A stretch of DNA of 64,000 nt from Ryuthela nishihirai (lineage: Eukaryota > Arthropoda > Arachnida > Araneae > Heptathelidae). The notes under the pieces are model-generated. The model saw nothing but the letters and a program-made list of their open reading frames with translations, was not told the DNA's origin and ran no database searches. The position numbers and the translations under genes were made by a program. This document shows positions 54,801 through 58,124 of this stretch, one piece after another; position 1 is the stretch's first letter; the number at the start of each line of letters is the position of its first letter. The stretch covers positions 46,782,135 through 46,846,134 of the forward strand of contig JAWZYU010000010.1 in NCBI GenBank assembly GCA_038380435.1, given 5' to 3'.

Positions 54801-57612
54801 CCGGCAGATTCATCTAATCCGTAACCACCGTTCCCCCATAAATGCCGAATAACTGGGGGGTTGATAGAGTAATAATCTTAATAACTCAAAAGGCAGGTGA
54901 GCGAGCGGACACCCACACACAGGTCCAGATGTAGAAGAAATAAAGGGGGAGGGGTTAGGTTGTTTTACCTCTGAGCGGCACTTTTTTGCACACCATGGGC
55001 TAAATGGCCAGGTCACATGGACCCCGAAGGCTCAGAGAAGGTTGGGGGAGGGGACCCACTGGAACAGCTGTTGGGAGACAGATGGTAGCCTCCCGTCAAG
55101 GCCATCCAGCGTGTTCTTTAACGTGCACAGGGTATGGCTCTCCCGCACACGGGGCCACGGCTTAACGTCCCATCCGACGGACGGCGGCCTTTCCAAGCCC
55201 ATCGGTGTCCCCTACTGACCGTGGGCAGGGCGGGGAATTTTTGCGGAAATAAATCTCAACGCTGACCCAGCTGTGACTCGAACCAGGGAACTACAGATTA
55301 CGAGTCTGGCGCGCTACCGACTGAGCCATCCCCGCCCGGGGGAGGGGAGGAATGACTTGATCACTCCGAAAAATATAAAGGTGGGGGCCAAGAGACTGGA
55401 ATTCCTTCGGAATATAATATTTTCTTGTCTGCTTTATAGCTCTCTAAAATTTTTTGAATGATGTATAAAATATACATAAGTTTCATAATTTTTTATCTCC
55501 ATTACTCTTATTAGCATTCTCTAAGGGCGGGGAATCTAATTCTCCAAGGGGAGGGGATTAGCTTTACTCCTTATGACGTCAGCAGTGATTAAATGTAAAT
55601 TTATGAGAAACCGTTATTAGCAGATTTCAGTCCATATAATTCTCCAGATACTTGAGCCATTGTTCTCAAATTTCGTACTTGGATGTCCCTTGTGTATCAC
55701 AGTGTTGGGTGAAGAAGTCTGGTTCATATGTGCCATGGGACGGGATTGGTCCTTTGCAGTTTGCCGAGGACTTGCTGTCGCTTCTGCTTCATTGTGAAAG
55801 CTATGAATGGAACATTGCATAACAAACTTTTAGTGAGAAAAGTTATCGAGGAGAAATACGTGCCAAACTTTGGCGGAAAATTTATCATTGGAGAACTGAG
55901 GTATATTTCACACGAAATTTTGGCGGAATGTAGCTAGTTGTTATATGATGGCTGACGAATTGACGGATACAAACAGTGATCAAAATTGATTCGTTGTAGG
56001 AGCCGTAAAAATGTTTCAGCCATCAAAATTGATTCGCTGTAGGAGAATCATCATATTATAATATATAATAGCCGTAATTCTAGGCAAACGGACGTGTGAC
56101 GTCATCTGTGGCAGACATTGTTGGTTCCTCGTGGTTCCCTGGGTGCTTGAGCAATCGGTCCCAAATTTGGTGGGATGGTCCAACTTAGTTCTAACCTGTT
56201 GGAGTAACAGATCGGGTTCCTAGCTATCGTGGGTCGGGAGTGATACTTCGAAAAGTGTCCGAAATTTCTGGGCGCGCTGTTGTTGCCAATTTTGTGAATG
56301 GAGTAGTAGTGCATTGTGAGTAGTGTCAAAAGCTGTGATTGAGGTAAGAGTTATGAATGGACATATGTTTTGCAGCAAACTTTGTAATTTGTGTAACAAA
56401 AACTGGTTAAGCATTTCTTTTATTGCTTTTGAGACTCTATAGCTCAATTTATGGAAAGTTAATAAAAAAGGAAATCTCGATTAGAAGAAATTTCTTTGCA
56501 CTTTTGCTAGTGCAAGCAATTTTTTAGAAAATAAGTGGAATAGGAACAACTTTTAAGCTTTAAATTTAGGTTCAGTCACTTTTAAAATAACTTAGCATGC
56601 ATGGAGAAGTGCTCCATGTCGTCAAATTCAAATAATGTATTAACTTTTCACAAACATCATTGTAAGAGTCTGACTAGCAGCAAAGAGGTGGGGGGGAAAG
56701 CCAGTTGGCATGGCTATTGCTCCATCCCATGTCTGCTTCTCTCCAAACGACAACAGGGTGGCCATCGCGACAAGGAAGGCCAGGCGAAGCAATCCTGTTT
56801 CGTGGAAAGTAAGTCCTGGGATCGACGGTCAGCTGAGGGACCGCCGGGTATTGGAGACTCTACGTGTGATCCTGACCCTTGTCACGTGACGAAGTGGAGA
56901 GCATCATTTTCCTACCGGCGGTTGGAGATGAAAGAAGTCTTGGAGGTGAGGCAGGAAGTGAGACTACCACCTCAGACTGAGTTTTAGCCTTGCTGTGTAT
57001 GTATTATATAACGTATATATTAATTACGTAAGTGTAGTGTCACATTTATGACACCGGTAGTATTCCTCATCCTGACAAAAGAGGTACCTACGCTAGTTCA
57101 CTCGGCAACGACCCGGGGAAGACGCAGTTTATAGTCATGATGCAGTGTACGCATGATGCACGGAGGCGCAGAAAACATTGGAGGATTCTGATCTAATTAA
57201 CATTACAAAACCAGACGATGCGTGTTGGCTTTTAAAACACATGTCTGTTCATATTGTCGCAAGTTTTTGTTGCTTATTTATTATGGCAGGTGAGCACGCA
57301 CACAAAATATGGTGCAGATTTTCTCATTGTTTACAACAGTCATGGGAATGGAGAAATCTATTTTTGATGCATTTCAGATTCGAATAATTTCATGATATTA
57401 CGCATAAGGATGATATAGAATCCCCGCACGTAGATCTCGAGGTCTATGTCAAACTATCTCAGAGCCTATTGATTATTATAAGAAAACAATGCCAGGAAAA
57501 TTTAATTTGCATTTATATGACAATAAACATGCACTATATGTCAAAATATCTTTTTTCGTTTACAAATAAAGAATGTATACCTTACCTCTTGTTCTTCCAG
57601 AAGTAAAAGATC
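6746..57612 (-). CDS. GARNL3: GARNL3-like Rap/Ran GTPase-activating protein, partial, 10 exons
   Basis: Ten minus-strand exons join at 57586-57612, 52000-52075, 47309-47407, 46566-46669, 42265-42376, 40621-40666, 28262-28368, 16462-16577, 11127-11231 and 6746-6820. Every junction is AG/GT, all phases agree, and the 867 nt give 289 codons without a stop. The product reads through a Rap-GAP domain (about residues 10-205; motifs [45 protein letters not shown]) and then the linker motifs [12 protein letters not shown] and KGDAPTSL, which I recognise from GARNL3 rather than RAP1GAP or SIPA1. Rap-GAPs use an Asn thumb; the Asn of HIGND is present at residue 111 (42350-42352). GARNL3 proteins normally continue N-terminally and into a C-terminal citron-homology (CNH) domain; neither was found, so both ends lie outside or are too diverged. 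Introns range from about 0.6 to 12 kb and hold nearly all repeats. Predicted role: cytosolic GTPase activation of Rap-type GTPases (family inference). Confidence 0.93.
7219..7582 (+). mobile_element. SINE-A copy, + orientation, damaged B box
   Basis: Starts at TCTCAGTCGGTAGCGCGCCAG (A box) and runs through the core (GATGGGACGTTAAG-like, GTGCACATTAGAGAACACG) to GAGATAAAACAATCCAA. The B box is disrupted (TTACCAATCCCGCC). It is joined tail-to-tail with the next copy. Confidence 0.85.
7583..7945 (-). mobile_element. SINE-A copy, tail-to-tail with previous
   Basis: Antisense copy from CTCTGAGCGGAAC to the head complement GGACTCGAATCTAGG and CTACCGGTCAAGCC. It is moderately diverged. The tails of this and the + copy meet at about 7582, forming a large inverted repeat. 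Confidence 0.85.
8155..8310. repeat. ATTGCAACAGTTTATTCACA repeats
   Basis: TTGCAACAGTTTATTCACATTTTTCA-type units recur three to four times with ATT-rich spacers, an interrupted local tandem repeat. Confidence 0.6.
9112..9517 (+). mobile_element. Putative solo LTR
   Basis: Bounded by TGTTACT and AAGTAACG, near-complementary ends (canonical TG..CA with one end base changed). It contains a TATATAAAT box at 9386-9394 and an AATAAA signal at 9484-9489, about 95 bp apart, an LTR-like promoter and poly(A) layout. It is less AT-rich than its surroundings. No target duplication or coding part is visible, so the call is tentative. Confidence 0.4.
9575..9762 (+). mobile_element. SINE-A body fragment, internally deleted
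   Basis: Contains CAGTAGGCGACACC, TTTGGAAAGGCCGCG, CCGTCGGATG and the tail AGAGGTAAAGCAGCCCAACC, with large internal gaps and no head. Confidence 0.7.
10171..10371. mobile_element. hAT-type MITE, 201 bp, perfect 8-bp TSD
   Basis: Ends are CAGTGGTTCTCATCTTTTT and the complement of CAGGGGTTCTCAACGTTGG, classic hAT-style termini. It is flanked by the exact duplication CATTAGAG at 10163-10170 and 10372-10379. There is no transposase, so it is non-autonomous. Confidence 0.9.
10645..11072. repeat. 246-bp tandem duplication
   Basis: GCAACAAAAATTTCTACTCA begins at 10645 and again at 10891. Both copies go on through GGGTTACTATTGAAAAG and ATTTAAGAGTTGTCTTTTT. Copy 1 holds extra GAAGCTCACTATAA reiterations. 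The array ends about 55 bp from the donor of exon i. Confidence 0.85.
11127..11231 (-). CDS. GARNL3: GARNL3 exon i
   Basis: 35 codons, phase 0, reading [20 protein letters not shown], then [24 protein letters not shown] and KKEEARQ.EFVRIGQ are diagnostic GARNL3 linker motifs, probably basic and regulatory. The acceptor is a long T-run ending TCTGATACAG and the donor GTAGGT. A 246-bp tandem duplication ends about 55 bp beyond its donor. Confidence 0.95.
11613..12000 (-). mobile_element. SINE-A, full length, 13-bp TSD
   Basis: A complete antisense copy from GGTTGTTGGGTTGTTTTACC to GAGCCACCCCCGCCCC. It is flanked by CAAGATGGGAAAG (11600-11612) and CAAGATGAGAAAG (12001-12013), a target duplication with one mismatch. 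Confidence 0.93.
12040..12660 (+). pseudogene. Tc1-like transposase relic
   Basis: Fragments in shifting frames: AGTGAGAAAGTAACTCAG resembles a helix-turn-helix part, and around 12462-12520 the text reads SDES followed by [12 protein letters not shown], as in the Tc1 catalytic region. It is too decayed for ends or frames to be fixed. Confidence 0.5.
12985..13519. mobile_element. hAT-type element, 535 bp, decayed
   Basis: Starts CAATGATTTCCAACCTTTAAG and ends with the complement of CAGTGGTTCTAAATCTGTGG. It is flanked by GCCTATGG (12977-12984) and GCCTGTAG (13520-13527), 8 bp with two mismatches. The inner end keeps GACCCTTAGGGATCC. Confidence 0.55.
13143..13217. repeat. Direct tandem duplicate, period 41
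   Basis: CTCAAGTATGGATTCTGCC..CTAGTTCTTTATCT occurs twice in succession inside the hAT-type element; the copies are identical, so the duplication is recent. Confidence 0.85.
13903..14290 (-). mobile_element. SINE-A, full length
   Basis: A complete antisense copy from CTGGGTTGGGTTGTTTTGCC to GAGTCACCCCCGCCCC. The flanks share TCAGAAGG (13895-13902; 14295-14302), a short target duplication. It lies directly beside a foldback mariner. Confidence 0.92.
14309..14862. mobile_element. Foldback mariner relic, ~210-bp inverted arms
   Basis: The arms at 14309-14515 and 14655-14862 are inverted copies (shared ATTTCAAAAGTAATG, GATGACGCAATCACCA, CATCGTAGCATATC). Both strands therefore read the same HRSISHF..AEN peptide. 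The ~140-bp centre keeps a mariner catalytic signature, [20 protein letters not shown]. It has no complete transposase. Confidence 0.75.
14941..15474 (+). mobile_element. Mariner-like relic, family C copy 2
   Basis: The ends GGGTGTTTATAAAAGAATA and the complement of CAGGGTGATTATTGAAGAAT, with TA on both sides, suit a Tc1/mariner element. The interior shares GAATCACTGCAGATGTTGC and ITPDMPSRL with the other copies. The coding part is reduced to C-terminal fragments with stops. Confidence 0.6.
15557..15718. repeat. 81-bp tandem duplication of a Tc1 end
   Basis: ACTAGTGATATACAT and the following GAGCACTG..ACCATGAAACATT occur at 15557 and 15638. The unit resembles the terminal repeat of the Tc1 relic just downstream. 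Confidence 0.8.
15780..16190 (+). pseudogene. Tc1-like transposase N-terminal relic
   Basis: Around 15970-16150 the reading [20 protein letters not shown], then [11 protein letters not shown] and STRTIHREL, is the bipartite helix-turn-helix of Tc1 transposases. Upstream text is frameshifted with stops. The catalytic half is missing: the sequence switches abruptly to a SINE-A body at about 16193. Confidence 0.75.
16193..16355 (-). mobile_element. SINE-A fragment (core to head)
   Basis: GTTCCATCCGGTGGACGGTG, CTTTCCAAGCC and a decayed head complement, fused directly to a truncated Tc1. It ends just before the GARNL3 exon h region. Confidence 0.7.
16462..16577 (-). CDS. GARNL3: GARNL3 exon h
   Basis: 116 nt encoding (L)[17 protein letters not shown], then [21 protein letters not shown]. 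The motif INGEKA...[15 protein letters not shown] is specific to the end of the GARNL3 GAP region. The acceptor is a T-rich tract ending TTTTTCAG and the donor GTAAGT. Confidence 0.95.
16873..16938. repeat. G/C-rich hairpin
   Basis: TGACTTGCTTGGGGGAGGGG (16873-16892) pairs with its complement at 16918-16938. Inside is a second stem GGGGCAATTAAGCCCC. It is strongly GC-rich in AT-rich surroundings. Confidence 0.85.
17050..18630. other. Intron sequence, nothing recognised
   Basis: AT-rich sequence in the GARNL3 intron between exons g and h. No repeat family named here, exon or ORF of note was seen. Confidence 0.6.
18635..18990. repeat. Array of B-box-like units, left part
   Basis: Units with GATTCGAACCCTGG-like cores at about 18639, 18700, 18783, 18888 and 18963, spaced ~60-105 bp with T-rich linkers. 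Reverse-complemented, the core matches a tRNA B box (GGTTCGAATC). The array is interrupted by the mariner at 19003. Confidence 0.55.
19003..20493 (+). mobile_element. Mariner-like transposon, 1491 bp, complete ends
   Basis: Terminal inverted repeats of ~98 bp (19003-19100 and 20397-20493) are nearly identical and begin CAGGGTGATTTAG and CAAGTGATTCAG. TA duplications sit at 19001-19002 and 20494-20495. It contains one near-intact transposase frame. It inserted into the B-box-like array. Confidence 0.93.
19214..20398 (+). pseudogene. Mariner-like transposase, two TGA stops
   Basis: A single reading frame runs from 19214 to 20398, broken only by TGA at 19526 and 20027. The N-terminus reads [20 protein letters not shown] (DNA-binding region), followed by an HTH around VGLSQSTV. 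The DDD core shows FTDEACF (first Asp), [10 protein letters not shown] where the usual Asp of the second motif is Ala, and [13 protein letters not shown] (third Asp). Both stops fall where Trp is expected, consistent with TGG to TGA changes. With the missing Asp and the stops it should be inactive, though recently so given the otherwise open frame. Confidence 0.9.
20497..20945. repeat. Array of B-box-like units, right part
   Basis: Units near 20571 (opposite orientation), 20702, 20808 and 20908 share GGAATTTGAGCTCTGGC, ATCCATGTTTCATT and ATAAAACTCCAGC. The period is ~104 bp. It continues the array split by the mariner. Confidence 0.6.
21300..21830 (+). mobile_element. Mariner-like relic, family C copy 3
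   Basis: The right half shares GAATCACTGCAGATGTCGC and reads [12 protein letters not shown], the C-terminal transposase motif of this family. A T8-G7 tract lies at 21482-21497. The left part (21300-21480) is not clearly homologous to the other two copies and may be a different fragment. Confidence 0.5.
22282..22999. mobile_element. hAT-type element, 718 bp, perfect 8-bp TSD
   Basis: Termini are CAGGGGTGGGCAACCTTTTT and the complement of CAGGGGTGGGGAACTCTTAG. The exact duplication ATGTAGAG lies at 22274-22281 and 23000-23007. Subterminal motifs are GTGCCAAAA and GCGTGCCACG. No transposase ORF was seen, so it is non-autonomous. Confidence 0.92.
23293..23495. repeat. Imperfect ~200-bp inverted repeat
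   Basis: TTTCTATTATTATGACTGG (about 23314) is matched inverted by CCACTCATAATAATAGAAA (about 23457), and ACACTAATCGTA by TAACGATTAGTATT. As a result similar hydrophobic ORFs appear on both strands. Confidence 0.6.
23510..23580. repeat. Direct repeat pair, copy 1 (partner 24496-24562)
   Basis: TTGGATTTTCTTGTCTCCTG, GGCTTAAGAGGC and AATCGTCCAGTACATGTAAAA recur at 24496-24562 with few differences. Confidence 0.85.
24040..24310. repeat. Repeat family D copy
   Basis: GGGGGTGGGAGGCAAGAGAAG, AAGAGACTGGATTTCC and GTACACAAGTTTAATCATT resemble 54930-55570 and 4260-4445. G-rich and C-rich tracts bound it. Confidence 0.4.
24496..24562. repeat. Direct repeat pair, copy 2
   Basis: GTTGGATTTTTTTATCTCCTG through AATCGTCCAGTACATGTAAAATAGGATAA-like text, ~985 bp from copy 1. 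No TG..CA ends, so not an LTR pair by sight. Confidence 0.85.
25147..25325. mobile_element. Palindromic MITE copy 1, TA target
   Basis: The ends are CAGTCGCTCAAAAAATA and its complement, with TA at 25145-25146 and 25326-25327. The 179 bp are largely one inverted repeat (GGTTGATTACAGAATTCAGA, ATGGCAACGATT against their complements). Half of the central CCTTCGTGTCA palindrome is lost. It abuts a SINE-B tail. Confidence 0.92.
25335..25403 (+). mobile_element. SINE-B 3' end
   Basis: CTGTCAGGCCTCTGTGGCAAG, CAGCTGCTTAAGGGGGTATTT matches the 3' end of the copy at 60745-60940. Confidence 0.75.
25500..25655 (+). pseudogene. Non-LTR retrotransposon ORF2 tail relic
   Basis: Reads [15 protein letters not shown] and then [19 protein letters not shown]. 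The GRPRKRW motif resembles the C-terminal tail found in several non-LTR reverse transcriptase ORFs. It is short, with a stop after LLQL. No RT core is present. Confidence 0.45.
26361..28053 (+). pseudogene. Broken ORF of an unrecognised dispersed arthropod protein family
   Basis: One protein of ~500 residues, intronless, is readable across several frames. It begins [18 protein letters not shown] (26361; a Cys-x2-Cys zinc-ribbon-like start), stopped by TAG at 26514. A frame-1 piece ([15 protein letters not shown]) has another TAG, then frame 0 runs to 27258 (acidic [40 protein letters not shown]). Two or three frameshifts fall in 27238-27360 ([25 protein letters not shown]). Frame 1 runs 27406-28053 ([47 protein letters not shown]) with TAA at 27907. 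The many changes show decay. I recall similar multicopy proteins in arthropod genomes but know no function; transposon origin is an inference. Confidence 0.75.
28262..28368 (-). CDS. GARNL3: GARNL3 exon g, end of Rap-GAP core
   Basis: 107 nt encoding (R)[17 protein letters not shown], then [34 protein letters not shown] and EFR.FLLVK are strongly conserved in GARNL3. The acceptor is TTATTCTAG and the donor GTAAGT. It is bracketed by two palindromic MITEs and lies about 210 bp beyond a convergent broken transposon ORF. Confidence 0.95.
28504..28893. mobile_element. Palindromic MITE copy 2, rearranged dimer
   Basis: Same CAGTCGCTCAAAAAA ends as copy 1, TA at 28502-28503 and 28894-28895, 390 bp. 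It holds two 54-bp palindromes (28585-28638 and 28758-28811), each with 26-bp perfect arms. Their 2-bp centres are CA and TG, so the second is in opposite orientation. Between them TACATGGCAACGATT is reiterated three times. Confidence 0.92.
29083..29458 (+). mobile_element. SINE-A copy in duplicated unit 1
   Basis: The head GTGTTGGCTCAGTTGGTAGC, B box GGTTCGAGTCC, core GGGATGTTAAGC and tail CAGAGGTAAATAACCCAACA are all present. It is moderately diverged. Confidence 0.88.
29626..29962 (+). mobile_element. SINE-A copy in duplicated unit 2
   Basis: Head with GGTTCGAGTCCCAACTGTG (B box intact), core GACATTAGCTGTAAC and tail GACATAAAACAACC. It has lost ~40 bp after CACTCTGGGTGG. Confidence 0.82.
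30374..30730 (-). mobile_element. SINE-A copy, old
   Basis: Antisense: TTTTACCCCTGAGTGTGAG (tail), CCGACGGATGGCGGAC (core), TACCGACGGAGTCAATCCC (A box). It is strongly diverged. Confidence 0.8.
31130..32330. repeat. Three ~250-300 bp tandem units, one split by a SINE
   Basis: Units begin GTTGTGTTTCTTACACC (31134), ATTGCGTTTTTCACCC (31385) and GTTGCGTTTTCTCACCC (32070). They share CATTGTTG, ATGACCTT and CCACCA.AAATT. Unit 2 contains the SINE-A at 31412-31798. Confidence 0.7.
31412..31798 (-). mobile_element. SINE-A with internal palindrome
   Basis: An antisense copy. Between the GGGGACCTAC and GTTCTTTAAC blocks, normal sequence is replaced by an inverted duplicate with 17-bp perfect arms (31547-31563 and 31565-31581) and a 1-bp centre. 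The head complement GGGACTCGAACC-like and CGACTGAGCC are normal. Confidence 0.9.
32335..33475. other. Intron sequence, nothing recognised
   Basis: Between the triple-unit array and a SINE fragment I see no family or exon named here. Confidence 0.55.
33478..33610 (+). mobile_element. SINE-A body fragment
   Basis: TTCCGCAAAACTCCCCACCC, GTCAGTAGGGAGCACCG, GATGGGACGTTAAGCCGTGG. It carries a ~20-bp insertion near 33540 and stops where the tandem repeat begins. Confidence 0.8.
33621..33761. repeat. ~31-bp degenerate tandem repeat, 4.5 units
   Basis: GTCCCGAATTCTTCGACGTC plus ATTCGAAAAA-like units repeat at ~31-33 bp. They are diverged from each other and adjoin the broken SINE. Confidence 0.85.
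34170..34300 (-). mobile_element. SINE-A tail fragment
   Basis: GTGTTACCTCTAAGTGGC, GCATACAATGGGCTATGTGG and AGGGCTCAGATAAG, antisense tail only. Confidence 0.75.
34310..35630. other. Intron sequence, nothing recognised
   Basis: A very AT-rich stretch without repeat-family matches among those seen here and without exon signals. Confidence 0.55.
35644..36020 (+). mobile_element. SINE-A, full length, 10-bp TSD
   Basis: Head GGGGGCAGCTCAGTCGG to tail AGGTAAAACAACTCAACT. The target duplication CTGACGAGAC is perfect (35634-35643; 36021-36030). Confidence 0.93.
36096..36268 (-). mobile_element. SINE-A core fragment
   Basis: GTGTTCTTTAACGTGCACAGGG, GGCTTAACGTCCCATCG and GTGTCCCCTACTGATC; no head or tail. 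Confidence 0.8.
36870..36945. repeat. Possible third tRNA-like repeat
   Basis: GGAGGTCGTGAGTTTCTATTCC resembles a tRNA T-arm followed by CACCCGGGAGC. Single copy here; weak. Confidence 0.2.
37428..37512. repeat. ~28-bp degenerate tandem repeat, 3 units
   Basis: GTAATTAATGCTAATAGAACTG, GTAATTAACACTCATGGGACTG and TAGTTAATACTCATAGAGCT lie in succession. Confidence 0.65.
38055..38215 (-). mobile_element. SINE-B copy, antisense
   Basis: CCCCTCAAGCAGCTGCTTC (3' block complement) and AGATCGGACAGGAGAC, then ATCCGTTGTTCGAAACTAGG (B-box-like complement) near 38190. Confidence 0.6.
39735..40245. repeat. ~178-bp tandem triplicate
   Basis: The anchor CCCCGTATT recurs at 39823, 40000 and 40178 (spacings 177 and 178). 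Each is followed by AAAATC/AAAGT and GAGATAGAAATTTAGAAG-like text. The units are well diverged, satellite-like. Confidence 0.75.
40241..40455. repeat. Direct repeat pair around exon f, copy 1
   Basis: GAGTAAGCCATTTCCATACC, TTTGGTGGGCTAGTTCTACA and ATAAGAACATCTTTTTATAT match 41107-41316. The offset is 866 bp, and exon f lies between the copies. Confidence 0.9.
40621..40666 (-). CDS. GARNL3: GARNL3 exon f (46 nt)
   Basis: This small exon reads (H)[14 protein letters not shown](R), completing the SQFTHIFA motif of the domain. The acceptor is AATTACAG and the donor GTAAGT. Phase fits both neighbours exactly. It lies between two ~215-bp direct repeats at 40241 and 41107. Confidence 0.92.
41107..41316. 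repeat. Direct repeat pair around exon f, copy 2
   Basis: Nearly collinear with 40241-40455, with a deletion after GATGTTGATATC. No inverted ends or target duplication was recognised. Confidence 0.9.
42265..42376 (-). CDS. GARNL3: GARNL3 exon e, catalytic Asn-thumb exon
   Basis: 112 nt starting [16 protein letters not shown] and ending in [11 protein letters not shown] plus one base. The Asn of HIGND (42350-42352) corresponds to the catalytic Asn thumb known from RAP1GAP, so the protein should be catalytically competent. The acceptor is GTTTTTCAG and the donor GTATCC. The last C plus AT of the next exon makes His, restoring the family's SxFTHIF motif. Confidence 0.95.
42380..43430. other. 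Intron sequence, nothing recognised
   Basis: AT-rich sequence between exon e and the SINE pair; no features identified. Confidence 0.55.
43445..43831 (-). mobile_element. SINE-A, head-to-head partner
   Basis: An antisense copy from GCTGGGTTGGGCTGTTTTAA to ACTGAGCCACCCAGCCCC. The flanks AACCATGACAGG and AACCCTGATGG look like a diverged target duplication. Its B-box complement has a deletion (CACTCAGGATTCGAATC). Confidence 0.88.
43880..44267 (+). mobile_element. SINE-A, full length, perfect 12-bp TSD
   Basis: GGGGCGGGGGTGACTCAGTCGG to AACAACCCAACC-A, close to the apparent consensus. The duplication CTTATGTCCATT is at 43868-43879 and 44268-44279. The core keeps GATGGGACGTTAAGCC and GTGCACGTTAAAGAACACGC. 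A young copy. Confidence 0.96.
44473..44490. repeat. (ATT)n microsatellite
   Basis: About six ATT units. Confidence 0.9.
44500..45515. other. Intron sequence, nothing recognised
   Basis: Several short ORFs without recognisable homology; no repeat family identified. Confidence 0.5.
45523..45600. mobile_element. hAT-like terminus fragment
   Basis: CAGTGTTTCTCAAAGTGGTGG and ATGCGGACCAGTACTAG resemble a hAT inverted-repeat end. No matching opposite end or target duplication was found. Confidence 0.4.
46566..46669 (-). CDS. GARNL3: GARNL3 exon d, Rap-GAP domain
   Basis: 104 nt encoding (G)[18 protein letters not shown], then [16 protein letters not shown]. The [11 protein letters not shown] motif is a core Rap-GAP signature. 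The acceptor is TTTGCTAG and the donor GTAAAA. It is separated from the previous exon by only 639 bp, the shortest intron in the window, which is full of palindromes. Confidence 0.95.
46703..46965. repeat. Cluster of three palindromes in the shortest intron
   Basis: 46703-46736 (TTTAAAACAGACCGGTATGC..), 46805-46842 (ATTCGTAAACAGACCGGTAT..) and 46926-46965 (ATTAAAACCGATATTAAATT..) are each near-perfect palindromes. The first two share ACAGACCGGTAT. They start 34 bp from the acceptor of exon d. Confidence 0.88.
47081..47160 (-). mobile_element. SINE-A tail fragment
   Basis: GGGTTGTTGGGATATTTTGC, GAGGCACTTTTATGCCCAC and AGGTTACAAGGGCTCA. Confidence 0.65.
47309..47407 (-). CDS. GARNL3: GARNL3 exon c, Rap-GAP domain
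   Basis: 99 nt, phase 1 to 1, encoding (E)[16 protein letters not shown] followed by the [14 protein letters not shown] motif. The acceptor is TTTTTTTACAG and the donor GTAATA. The YRGGLD motif is typical of the family. The final G joins GT of the next exon to make Gly. Confidence 0.93.
47420..48300. other. Intron sequence, nothing firm
   Basis: AT-rich, then slightly more balanced sequence near 47930-48260 that may be an unrecognised repeat. Text at 48305-48325 (AACTAAACGACAGCTTAGGG) recurs near 51590. Confidence 0.45.
48336..49045 (+). mobile_element. Tc1-like transposon, 3'-truncated
   Basis: The 5' end CACCGAAGAGCCAAAATATT follows TA. The transposase fragment starts [20 protein letters not shown] (48484; HTH region), then has frameshifts and stops. 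Near 48914 it gives [16 protein letters not shown] (catalytic Asp motif) and [17 protein letters not shown]. Homology ends at about 49045, so the C-terminal half and right end are gone. An ORF reads on into unrelated sequence to 49441. Confidence 0.85.
49549..51111 (+). mobile_element. Mariner relic with LINE-like tail insertion
   Basis: Imperfect ends: GGAGGACGTTCAAAAGGTTC at left and the complement of GAGGAGCGTTTAAAAAGGTC at right. The N-terminal part (49740-50075) reads [16 protein letters not shown] and [13 protein letters not shown] (HTH). A ~215-bp block at 50069-50285 starting (GAAT)n ATTTATTTGG interrupts it. Homology then resumes with [22 protein letters not shown] and DLAPCDFC near 50830. 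Stops and shifts make it dead. Confidence 0.75.
50705..50758. repeat. Hairpin inside the mariner relic
   Basis: TGTCCGGGTTTTTTAACACTG at 50707 is followed by its inverted copy CAGTGTTAAAAAACCCGGACA ending 50757. The arms are 21 bp with ~9 bp between. Confidence 0.85.
51313..51570 (+). mobile_element. SINE-A, 3'-truncated
   Basis: GGACGGGGTGGTTCTGTCAG, a decayed B box TTTTCGAGTCC, core GATGGGATGTTAAGC and CACGTTCAAGAACAC. It ends in GACAGGCTTCC, before the tail. Confidence 0.82.
51575..51840. repeat. Unclassified repeat fragment
   Basis: ACTAAACTACAGCTTAGGG (51588) recurs at 48305. The right edge, GGCCTCAGAAAGTCAAAGTC then CGGCTCTG, looks like an element end. Class unknown. Confidence 0.35.
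52000..52075 (-). CDS. GARNL3: GARNL3 exon b, start of Rap-GAP domain
   Basis: 25 codons plus one base, beginning [13 protein letters not shown] and ending in TDDEMFSN. The acceptor is CTAG and the donor [15 protein letters not shown]...DDEMFSN is the hallmark start of the Rap-GAP fold. The last G joins AG of the next exon to give Glu. Confidence 0.94.
52080..54020. other. Intron sequence with one unexplained ORF
   Basis: Mostly AT-rich. On the minus strand 53638-53426 reads [20 protein letters not shown] and on; it could be a transposase C-terminal scrap but no family is recognised. Confidence 0.4.
54025..54630 (+). mobile_element. Possible pogo/Tigger-type relic
   Basis: The left end CAGTAAACCTCCCGTTATCC then GAGCATCCGGAAT, after TA, resembles pogo-type inverted repeats. 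GTTAAGTGCCCGGATA near 54601 could be the decayed far end. No transposase core is visible. Confidence 0.4.
54880..55570. repeat. Repeat family D copy hosting a SINE-A
   Basis: Flanks of the SINE (AAATAAAGGGGGAGGGG; GCCAAGAGACTGGAATTCC; ATACATAAGTTTCATAAT; TTATTAGCATTCTCTAAGG) match family D at 4260 and 24040. Confidence 0.5.
54955..55337 (-). mobile_element. SINE-A, full length, 10-bp TSD
   Basis: Antisense, near consensus from TTAGGTTGTTTTACCTCTGAG to GAGCCATCCCCGCCC. The duplication GGGGGAGGGG is at 54945-54954 and 55338-55347. One B-box change (GTGACTCGAACCAGG). Confidence 0.93.
56600..57175 (+). other. GC-richer block, possible LTR-element relic
   Basis: Open frame 56601-56987 with an Arg/Gln/Lys-rich composition. 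It is followed by TATATAACGTATATATTAAT and ATGACACCGGTAG-type text reminiscent of LTR ends and leader regions. No second LTR, primer site or pol motif was identified. Confidence 0.25.
57586..57612 (-). CDS. GARNL3: GARNL3 exon a (27-nt microexon)
   Basis: Nine codons reading DLLLLEEQE, phase 0 at both ends. The acceptor is a pyrimidine run ending TTTCAG and the donor is GTAAGG. The peptide matches the segment just before the Rap-GAP domain of GARNL3. No preceding exon (expected to end in an Ile-Gln-Lys-like motif) was found between 57640 and 64000. Confidence 0.9.
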
Positions 57613-58124
57613 CTGAAAGGAAAAGAAATGCAAATAATGATTACTAATGATGTTTTATAAAAATATACATTAACGAAATTATGTTTCTCTTTTTCAACAA
57701 TTGTGATTTTTACAAAATAATGGTTTGTTATTTTAAATTGTATAATTGCATTCATGGGCGTCGGCAGGAACTTTTTCAGGGGAGGATGGACAAAAATGCG
57801 TTTAATAGCAGGAAAAAAATTTGATTAGCTTAAGAGCAAAAAACAAATCAATGTTTCAAAATAGAAATACTTCAATTGAGACTTTCATTATTGAATGCAG
57901 TTGCAAATGCAACAATCATGTATGCATTGTACTATAAATATATATACCTGAAATATTATACCTGAAAACAAAGCGAAAGAAAACAAAACATATTATGGAA
58001 AATGCATGTAAATAATTCTTTTCGTATTAATAATTAAAAATAAATGATGTACTTCCGAAAACAAAATAAAGTGTAAAATTCAAGATTACATTTCATTAAG
58101 AGAAAAGCAGTAATTTTTTTGGCA

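Noticed and set aside
56600..56990. 128-residue ORF as a gag gene
   Set aside because: No zinc knuckle or capsid motif; kept only as a weak LTR-element relic.
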